From contig CABJEP010000012.1 of the NCBI GenBank assembly GCA_902364645.1, positions 23,010 to 73,515 on the forward strand: DNA of 50,506 nt, read 5' to 3'. The stretch is from Coriobacteriaceae bacterium (GTDB lineage: Bacteria; Actinomycetota; Coriobacteriia; Coriobacteriales; Coriobacteriaceae). The notes beneath the pieces were generated by a model. It saw only the letters and a list, made by a program, of their open reading frames with translations, was not told where the DNA came from and ran no database searches. This document shows positions 16,188-24,580 of this stretch, one piece after another (position 1 is the stretch's first letter; each line of letters begins with the position of its first letter). A program made the position numbers and the translations under genes.

Positions 16188-17540
16188 ATGTCTGACGACT
16201 TTTACACCATGGTCGATTCCGGAGACCCGGCACCCGACAACGAGCACATCACCGGCGTGCGCGAAGAGCGTGAGGAAGGCGAGCAGACGACCACGCAGGC
16301 GCCAAAAGCCATGTACGCCGCACGCATCGCCGTCTATGACGACATGCTGTCGACACCGCGCGTGATCGTCATTGATCCGCAAGATGTCCGCACGTATTTG
16401 GAAGAGACCACCAACACCGTCTACCAGTGCATGAAAGAACAAGGTGGCCATATCTCGCTCATGGTCATCCGCGAGATTGTCGAAAACTTTATCCACGCGC
16501 ACTTTGCCGAGCCCATCATCTCGATTCTGGACGGCGGAGACACCATCCGCTTTGCCGATCAAGGACCCGGCATCGACGACAAGGAGCGCGCGTTCGACTT
16601 TGGCGTTACCAGTGCAAACAGCAAGATGAAGCGCTATATCCGTGGAACCGGAGCAGGGTTTCCCATGGTGCAGGAGTATTTGGAAAACGCCGGCGGTGCC
16701 GTATCCATCGAGGACAACATGGGTAACGGCACCGTGGTTACGGTAAGCCTGAACCCTAAACGCGTGCAGGAAATCGAGCGTGCCGGCGGACGCGGTGCTG
16801 CCGTGCGGCCCGAGACGGAGCACCCCACATATCCCCTGCCGGGAGCTTTTGCGCAGCAGCCCATGGCAACGCAGCAGATGCAGCCCCCCGTGGGACAGAT
16901 GCAGCAGCCCGGAATGCTTCCTACACAAGAGCCCCAGGCGACATCGATGTCGATGCCGCCAAACATGCCAGAGACCATGCCGCTGGCGGATCAGGATGCA
17001 GCAGCAATGCAGCAGGCGACGGGGGCACCGGGTGGCCAGCAAATGGGCTATCAGCCGTACCAACAGGGATATCCATATCAGCAGATGCCGCCACTGGGGT
17101 ATGGCCAGCAGTTCCCGCAGCAGTACCAGCAGGGATATCAGCAGCCGTACCAGCAGATGCCGCAGCAGCAGTACAACCCCTGGGCCCAGCAGACGCCTCC
17201 GCAGCCTTACCAACAGTGGCCTCAAAGTTTTCAACAGCAAATGCCGCCGACGCAGAGTTCTCAACAACCAGCAGCTCAAATGATGTATCCTAATGCAGTA
17301 AATCAGTATGCACAGCCACAACCGGACGTGTTCGTAAGCGATCGCGGCAACGCCGCGCTGGGCTATCTGGCGCAAAATCAAGCGTGCGGCGCAACCGATC
17401 TTGCGAGGGCGTTTGGAAACTCGGCCCCCACTTGGTCACGCACGCTCAATGACTTGGCGCAGGCCGGCTTGGTCATCAAGCATGGCCAGAAATACCATCT
17501 GACCGAACTCGGCGCCGCTCGCGTACGAGCTCAGAGCTAA
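16188..17540 (+). CDS. GHKL ATPase domain fused through a Gln/Pro linker to a winged-helix domain
   Basis: The protein has 450 residues and is encoded just upstream of dnaA. Residues about 45-190 form a histidine-kinase-type ATP-binding domain: N box REIVEN (95-100), G1 DQGPGI (124-129) and G2 GTGAGF (153-158). There is no phospho-acceptor His domain, so it resembles anti-sigma kinases or a stand-alone ATPase. Residues about 215-380 are a low-complexity Gln/Pro/Tyr/Met linker with YQQ/PQQ repeats. Residues about 384-450 form a MarR-like winged helix (ATDLARAFGNSAPTWSRTLNDL). A DNA-binding, ATP-gated regulator at the origin is the natural reading, but its role is unknown. It ends 15 bases before dnaA and probably shares its transcript. 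Confidence 0.8.
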   Translation: MSDDFYTMVDSGDPAPDNEHITGVREEREEGEQTTTQAPKAMYAARIAVYDDMLSTPRVIVIDPQDVRTYLEETTNTVYQCMKEQGGHISLMVIREIVENFIHAHFAEPIISILDGGDTIRFADQGPGIDDKERAFDFGVTSANSKMKRYIRGTGAGFPMVQEYLENAGGAVSIEDNMGNGTVVTVSLNPKRVQEIERAGGRGAAVRPETEHPTYPLPGAFAQQPMATQQMQPPVGQMQQPGMLPTQEPQATSMSMPPNMPETMPLADQDAAAMQQATGAPGGQQMGYQPYQQGYPYQQMPPLGYGQQFPQQYQQGYQQPYQQMPQQQYNPWAQQTPPQPYQQWPQSFQQQMPPTQSSQQPAAQMMYPNAVNQYAQPQPDVFVSDRGNAALGYLAQNQACGATDLARAFGNSAPTWSRTLNDLAQAGLVIKHGQKYHLTELGAARVRAQS

Positions 17541-17555
17541 AGAACGGGAGAGACA

Positions 17556-19280
17556 GTGGACGAGGAAGCAAGCATCATCCTGGGGGATGCCATCGCCTTT
17601 TGCCAGCGCGACGGCCAAGATGCACGCCTCATCAACATGCTGGGGCAATCGCGCGCCATAAGCCTGACCGAAGATACGCTCACGATCGAGGCCCCCTCGC
17701 GCTTTGCCATCGCGCAGCTCAAAAAGCATCAGCCGACTATTGAGGCCTATCTGGAAGAAATCGCCTTTGCACCGATTGCTCTCGACATCGTGGCACCGCA
17801 AGGCGCCGCGACGGAATCCGCTGCCGCCACGGCGCCCGCCACGGCTCCCGCTGCTTCCCCGGCGGTGCCGGCCTCCGCAGGCGATGTGCCGACAATCGAG
17901 CACCAGCACAGCGATGTTTCCCGTGAAACAATGGCACCGTTGACGAGCGCGGCGGCGACGTCAACGAACGCACCCGTCACGCACATGCCCATCGCTCACG
18001 ACGCAGCGGCGGGCGCGGATTCGGGCATTGCAATCAAGAACACGCTCTCGGCCGACGATTTTCGTCGCATGATGAACCAGATGAAGGGCGGAGCGCCGAC
18101 TAAATCCACGCAAGCTGCGGCCCCCGCTTCACCCATGCCAGCACCGACCGTGCCGGCCGAGCAGAATACGGATGGAGCCCCGCTCGCCGCGAACTCAAAA
18201 TTTACCTTTGAGAACTTTGTCTACGGCCCCGAGAACAGCCATGCCTATCGCTCGGCACTCAAGTTTGCCGCCCTCGCGGACGAGCGCGGCACATGCACAT
18301 CCCTGTTCATCTATGGCAAATCGGGGCTGGGCAAGACCCATCTGCTGCTCGCCATCAAAAACGAGCTCGCCGAGAAGTCGCCCGAGATCAAGGTCAAGTA
18401 TGCCAACTCCCAGGCATATCTGGACGACCTGATGACCGAGTTCGACCGTCAAAAGAAGAGCAACGCCCCCATCATGCAGGCGTACCACGGCGTGGACGTG
18501 CTCATCATCGATGACATCCAAAACATCATCGGCAAGCGCGCGAGTGTGGACTACTTTTTCCAGCTCATGGACGAGTTCATCCGCAACAACAAGAAGGTCG
18601 TCATCGCGGCAGACCGCGCCCCCAAGGACCTGAGCATGGACGAGCGTCTGACCAGCCGCTTCAACGCCGGAATGCTCTGCCTGGTCGCAGAGCCCAGCTA
18701 CGAGATGAAATACAAGATCTTGCAGCGCTATTACGAGAACACCATCGTCGCCGCTCCCGAGGCGGGCGACGACTCACTGCTGGCGGCCTATGGGGGCGAC
18801 GGCGGGCACCTGACCGACGAGCACTTTAAACACATGGCCGAGGTCTCGGGCACCAACATCCGCGAACTCGAGAGCTTTTGCGAGCGCTGCGCCGGCGAGG
18901 CGGGCGACCGCGAGCGCGAGGGCGGAGAGCTCACCTTTGACGATATCGACGCCATCGCCAGCCAGTACTTCGACACATCGGCCAAAAAGATCAACGTCCA
19001 GACGGTTCAGTCCGTCATCGAAGAGCAGTACGGCGTGACACACGAGGAGCTCATCGGCCCGCGTCGCAACGCCAATATCGCCAAAGCACGCCATATCGCT
19101 ATCTACCTGGCCATCGAGATGTGCGAAATGACGACCACGGCGGTGGGCGCCGAATTTGGCAACCGCAACCACTCGACCGTCAGCACGAGCTACAAAAAGG
19201 TCCAGAAGATGATCCAGGAAGACCGCACCGTCACCGAAGACCTCAAGTCGCTGCGCGATAAAATTACACTGCGCTCGTAG
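17556..19280 (+). CDS. dnaA: Chromosomal replication initiator DnaA
   Basis: The 574-residue AAA+ initiator starts at GTG after GGGAG. Domain I covers about 1-75. Domain II is a long Ala/Pro/Thr-rich linker (about 76-205), making the protein longer than the usual 440-520. Domain III has Walker A GKSGLGKT (about 254-261) and Walker B VLIIDDIQ (about 314-321). Domain IV carries the DNA-binding signature, here FGNRNHSTV (534-542). The usual form is GRDH[ST]TV, so Asn538 replaces the Asp that contacts bases in E. coli (D433). A near-perfect parS lies inside the linker (residues 120-125, DVSRET). It reads toward dnaN, with oriC DNA on both sides of the dnaA/GHKL pair. Confidence 0.97.
   Translation: MDEEASIILGDAIAFCQRDGQDARLINMLGQSRAISLTEDTLTIEAPSRFAIAQLKKHQPTIEAYLEEIAFAPIALDIVAPQGAATESAAATAPATAPAASPAVPASAGDVPTIEHQHSDVSRETMAPLTSAAATSTNAPVTHMPIAHDAAAGADSGIAIKNTLSADDFRRMMNQMKGGAPTKSTQAAAPASPMPAPTVPAEQNTDGAPLAANSKFTFENFVYGPENSHAYRSALKFAALADERGTCTSLFIYGKSGLGKTHLLLAIKNELAEKSPEIKVKYANSQAYLDDLMTEFDRQKKSNAPIMQAYHGVDVLIIDDIQNIIGKRASVDYFFQLMDEFIRNNKKVVIAADRAPKDLSMDERLTSRFNAGMLCLVAEPSYEMKYKILQRYYENTIVAAPEAGDDSLLAAYGGDGGHLTDEHFKHMAEVSGTNIRELESFCERCAGEAGDREREGGELTFDDIDAIASQYFDTSAKKINVQTVQSVIEEQYGVTHEELIGPRRNANIAKARHIAIYLAIEMCEMTTTAVGAEFGNRNHSTVSTSYKKVQKMIQEDRTVTEDLKSLRDKITLRS
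17915..17930. other. parS-like site inside dnaA
   Basis: TGTTTCCCGTGAAACA matches parS at 15 of 16 positions (C for A at position 7). It encodes DVSRET in the variable linker of DnaA, where sequence is free to carry a DNA site. It would put a ParB site within 1.6 kb of the dnaA-dnaN origin region. Confidence 0.6.
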
Positions 19281-19518
19281 GGAAATAGAGACACCTGTTG
19301 AAAACTTGTCGAAACCACGGGCATAAGGTGTCTAAAACCCAACCCGCGGTGATGAAAAGTTTTGCGCAGATTTTGAACGTGGAAAACCACCCCTGTTGCA
19401 CACAGGTTGCTGTCGATTCTCTTTCTGGGTCTGACCTGCGTCTTTGGGAATAATCAACAGTTTCGTCAGTGCTATTACTATTATTAAGATATTTATATCT
19501 ATAGAAAGGTATTAAAAG
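19281..19518. other. dnaA-dnaN intergenic region, probable replication origin (oriC)
   Basis: These 238 non-coding bases begin with CACCTGTTGAAAAC and the module TTGAAAACTTGTCGAAA (19298-19314), a copy of the one left of the GHKL gene. They also contain a TTTTCCACG-like site (minus strand, about 19377-19387), AATCAACAG (about 19453-19461), a CTA/TTA triplet tract, and the AT-rich stretch AGATATTTATATCTATAG. This layout (DnaA sites, then triplets, then AT-rich DNA) is that of a bacterial unwinding region. dnaN follows with an AAAGG ribosome-binding site. Confidence 0.7.
19472..19486 (+). other. DnaA-trio-like tract / unwinding element
   Basis: Five consecutive triplets read CTA TTA CTA TTA TTA and run into AGATATTTATATCT. 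The same type of triplets (CTA, TTA, CTT) next to DnaA boxes form the DnaA-trio in Bacillus subtilis, where single-strand-bound DnaA starts unwinding. Confidence 0.6.
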
Positions 19519-20622
19519 ATGAAGTTCACCGTCAGCCAGAGCTCGCTCACACAAGCCATCGGCGTCGTTATGAAGGGTGTCGCTTCGGCATCCACCCTTC
19601 CCATCCTGTCGGGCGTGCTCGTCAAGGCGCAAGACGGCATCTTGGAATTCCAGACCTCTAACTACACCATCTCGATCCGTCATCGCATCGCGGCGCATGT
19701 CGAAGAAGAGGGCGAGATGGTTATCCCCTGTAAGATGCTCTCCAATATCACCAAGACCCTCCCCGATGCCCCGGTCACCTTTGAGCTGTCCGAGCGCCAG
19801 GTGCTGATTGGTTGCGAGAAGAGCTCGTTCCGCCTGAACACGCTTGATGCTAATGACTTCCCCGAGTTTCCGGCCTATGCCATCGAGAGTGCCGTGGAGC
19901 TGCCGACCGATATCTTGTCCGAGATGGTCGGCCGCGTGTGGCGCGTCACCTCGACCGACAAGGCCCGCCCCATCCTGGGCGGCGTGCACATGAAGGTCGA
20001 GAACAACACCGTTCGCCTGGTGGCGACCGATTCCTTCCGTTTGGCCGTGTGCGATACGCAGGTCGAGACCTCGACCCTCGAGGGTTCCTTTGAACTCAAC
20101 GTTCCGGCTGACGCCTTTAACGACGCGCTGAACATCATGGCCAGCCAGGCGACCATCATGATCGGGGCTACCGACACCCAAGTCGTCTTCGAGGCCGGCA
20201 ACACCACCTACGTGTCGCGTCGTATCGAGGGCGTGTACCCCAACTACAAGCAGCTCATCCCCGATTCGTGCGTGACGAGCGTCAAGATCGACGTCGCCGC
20301 CCTTAACGCCGCCCTCAAGCGCGTGGCTGTTATCGCGAGCGCCAACCCCGCCGTCAAGTTCGAGATCGATGTCGAGAACGGGCAGATGGGCCTGTCCTCC
20401 ATCTCCAATGACCAGGACCTTGCGCAGGAGACGATCGATGTCGAGGTCGAGGGCGAGTCGGGCACCATCGCCTTCAACTACCACTACATCTTCGGCTGCC
20501 TCAATGCCCTATCCAAGGAGAAGGAGATCACGCTGGAGCTCAAGAGCTACTCGCAGGCGGGCATCTTCAAGTCCTACGACAAGATCAACTACCTGTACCT
20601 GGTCATGCCGGTCCGCATCTAG
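19519..20622 (+). CDS. dnaN: DNA polymerase III beta sliding clamp
   Basis: The 367-residue clamp forms a dimeric ring that tethers polymerase III to DNA. Three repeated clamp domains span about 1-125, 126-245 and 246-367. Recognisable stretches are RPILGGV, ATDSFRLA, YPNYKQLIP and the C-terminal YLVMPVRI that shapes the partner-binding pocket. The start ATG follows AAAGG at the edge of the AT-rich origin DNA. recF starts 9 bases after its stop. Confidence 0.97.
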   Translation: MKFTVSQSSLTQAIGVVMKGVASASTLPILSGVLVKAQDGILEFQTSNYTISIRHRIAAHVEEEGEMVIPCKMLSNITKTLPDAPVTFELSERQVLIGCEKSSFRLNTLDANDFPEFPAYAIESAVELPTDILSEMVGRVWRVTSTDKARPILGGVHMKVENNTVRLVATDSFRLAVCDTQVETSTLEGSFELNVPADAFNDALNIMASQATIMIGATDTQVVFEAGNTTYVSRRIEGVYPNYKQLIPDSCVTSVKIDVAALNAALKRVAVIASANPAVKFEIDVENGQMGLSSISNDQDLAQETIDVEVEGESGTIAFNYHYIFGCLNALSKEKEITLELKSYSQAGIFKSYDKINYLYLVMPVRI

Positions 20623-20631
20623 CGTTGCGCC

Positions 20632-21738
20632 ATGACCATGTTCGCCCGCGATCTTTCCGTCGCGCACTACCGCAGCTTCGATAGCTATCGCCTTGCCCTG
20701 GACGAGGGCGTGACGATACTTGCAGGACCCAACGCGGCGGGAAAGACCAATCTCATAGAGGCGCTGCAGCTGCTGACGAGCGGCGCCTCGTTTAGGCATC
20801 CGACCGCAGCCGAGCTCGTTCATGACGGCGTGGGCTCGTGCAGGGTCGAGCTGAGGCTCGAGGGCGACGGCCGCGTGCTTGATATGGGATTGAGCGCGGA
20901 GGACGGTAAGCGCTCGTTTAGCCGCAACGGCAAGAGATGCTCTGCCGCCGGTGTGCGCGGGGTTCTGCCGAGCGTGCTGTTTTGCCCCGACCATCTGGAC
21001 ATGGTTAAGCGGGGCGCCAGTGTGCGCCGCGCCGCCCTCGATGACTTTGGCATGCAACTGAGCGCACGCTATGCCGATCTTGCGAGCGCCTATGGGCGCT
21101 GCGTGACCCAGCGCAACGCCTTGCTCAAGGAGACCTGGTGCTGCCGTGAGATGCTCGGCGCGTGGAACGATTCGATTGCCCGCGCGGGCGCGGCTCTGCT
21201 CGTGCACCGGTTGGCCCTGCTCGACCGGCTGGCGGGCCATGTGCGTACTGCCTACGGGCAAGTGGCGTCCGGTGAAGCCGCCAACGTGTCCTATGCGTCC
21301 ACGCTGGGGGATTTGCCCCAGGTCGAGGATCGCGAAGAGCTGAAGGGCTGGGCGTACGAGCGCATGCTGGCCGCCCTTGATGAGCACGCCGGCGAGGAAA
21401 TTCGCCGCGGCGTGACGTTGGTGGGGCCGCATCGCGACGAGATTGAATTTACCGTGGCGGGTCGCTCTGCCCGTTCATTTGCCAGCCAAGGACAGCAGCG
21501 AACGTTGGTACTGTCCTGGAAGGTGGCCGAGGTGGCCGTGGCTCGCGATGTTCTGGGTACTGCTCCGCTGTTGCTTCTGGACGACGTGATGAGCGAGCTC
21601 GACGGCGAGCGTCGCGGCGCTTTCCTGCGGCTGATCGGCGATGATATCCAGACGGTCATAACCACGACCAACCTGGGGTACTTTACCGATGACCTGCTTG
21701 ATCGAGCCAAGGTGGTGAGCATGGGTGAGACGTGCTAA
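20632..21738 (+). CDS. recF: DNA replication and repair protein RecF
   Basis: This 368-residue ABC/SMC-type ATPase loads RecA at gaps together with RecO and RecR. It has Walker A AGPNAAGKTN (31-40), the signature region FASQGQQRTLVLSWK and Walker B LLLLDDVMSELD. The start is ATG 20632 or the in-frame ATG 20638. Ribosome-binding sequence is weak, suggesting coupling to dnaN. The next gene overlaps its end by 14 bases. Confidence 0.96.
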   Translation: MTMFARDLSVAHYRSFDSYRLALDEGVTILAGPNAAGKTNLIEALQLLTSGASFRHPTAAELVHDGVGSCRVELRLEGDGRVLDMGLSAEDGKRSFSRNGKRCSAAGVRGVLPSVLFCPDHLDMVKRGASVRRAALDDFGMQLSARYADLASAYGRCVTQRNALLKETWCCREMLGAWNDSIARAGAALLVHRLALLDRLAGHVRTAYGQVASGEAANVSYASTLGDLPQVEDREELKGWAYERMLAALDEHAGEEIRRGVTLVGPHRDEIEFTVAGRSARSFASQGQQRTLVLSWKVAEVAVARDVLGTAPLLLLDDVMSELDGERRGAFLRLIGDDIQTVITTTNLGYFTDDLLDRAKVVSMGETC

Positions 21739-22288
21739 TTACGAGCGCGAGAGCGAAACGGTCGCCTTCAGTGGCTTTTTGAACGCAGAGCGCCAGCGCA
21801 TCCTGGCGGCTGCGACCCCTGAGCGCCGTGCGCAGATGGAGGCCGCCGAGGAGTCGCGCGCGGTCTATCGCGCGTGGAACGCGGTGTGCTCGGGCACGCG
21901 CGAGGGGCGGCATGTGACGGGCCTGCGCTACCTGCCCGAGTCCAATGAGCTGCTGGTATATCTCGACTCGCCCTCGTGGACGCAGGAAATGACGTTGTTG
22001 CGCGAGATCATCCGCGCGCGCATGGAGCGCGCCGGTGCGCATGTGGACGGCCTGGTGTTCAAAACCACCGCGCCCGGTCACATGCCGCCCGCCGCCAAGG
22101 AGCGCCTTCGCCCAGCGACGACCGAGCGCCCGCCGGCCCCACACGCCGACCTCAGCGATGCCGAGCGCACCGAGATTGAGCGCCAAGTGGCGCCCATCGA
22201 AGACCAAAAACTGCGCGAGGCCCTCGAGAACGCCATGAGAGCCAGTGCCGAGTGGGCCAAGGGCGTGCAAAGCAAAAAAGAGCCTTAA
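21725..22288 (+). CDS. dciA: DUF721 protein, probable DciA helicase-loading factor
   Basis: This 187-residue protein starts at GTG 21725 inside the recF end. The central part (LRYLPESNELLVYLDSPSWTQEMTLLREIIRARM) is the DUF721/DciA domain, which assists loading of the replicative helicase DnaB in bacteria lacking DnaC or DnaI. The C-terminus is charged and poorly conserved. The order recF-dciA-gyrB matches actinobacteria such as Mycobacterium. DnaB is encoded at 37600 in the same window, and no dnaC or dnaI is seen. Confidence 0.85.
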   Translation: MRRANYERESETVAFSGFLNAERQRILAAATPERRAQMEAAEESRAVYRAWNAVCSGTREGRHVTGLRYLPESNELLVYLDSPSWTQEMTLLREIIRARMERAGAHVDGLVFKTTAPGHMPPAAKERLRPATTERPPAPHADLSDAERTEIERQVAPIEDQKLREALENAMRASAEWAKGVQSKKEP

Positions 22289-22315
22289 ATCGCATCTGGT
22301 GGCCTTGTAGAGCCA

Positions 22316-22346
22316 AATACCCTCGTTCCCGAGGGTATTATTTTAC
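22316..22346 (+). terminator. Terminator after dciA
   Basis: A perfect 10-bp stem AATACCCTCG/CGAGGGTATT (22316-22325, 22330-22339) has a TTCC loop and is followed by ATTTTA. It separates the dnaA-dciA transcript from gyrB, which therefore needs its own start just downstream. Confidence 0.8.
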
Positions 22347-22351
22347 GATAA

Positions 22352-24424
<2,073 letters not shown>

Positions 24425-24430
24425 CCTGTT

Positions 24431-24531
24431 CGGCTTTCCCAGCCACCGCACCTTCGCCCTCAATCGTCGGTCGCGTACCCAAGTACGTTTCCCTCCTCTT
24501 TCGGGCGAATCTGCGGCACCTGGAAAAGCCG
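24431..24531. repeat. 100-nt imperfect palindrome between gyrB and gyrA
   Basis: Three nested stems are visible: CGGCTTTCCCAG with CTGGAAAAGCCG (11 of 12 paired), CCGCA with TGCGG, and TTCGCCC with GGGCGAA. A small tip hairpin is CGTAC/GTACG. There is no U-tract, so it is not a plain terminator. It fills most of the 156-base gyrB-gyrA gap and resembles REP-type intergenic palindromes. Confidence 0.6.
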
Positions 24532-24580
24532 TCTCCGTGGTAGGGAACTAATTAGACCACGCAAACCATGAGGAGGTAAC

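Noticed and set aside
17041..17230. Repetitive CAGCAG/TACCAGCAG stretch, considered as a non-coding repeat array or CRISPR-like array
   Set aside because: The units are irregular and stay in frame as Gln/Pro/Tyr codons of the GHKL gene linker; there are no uniform spacers.
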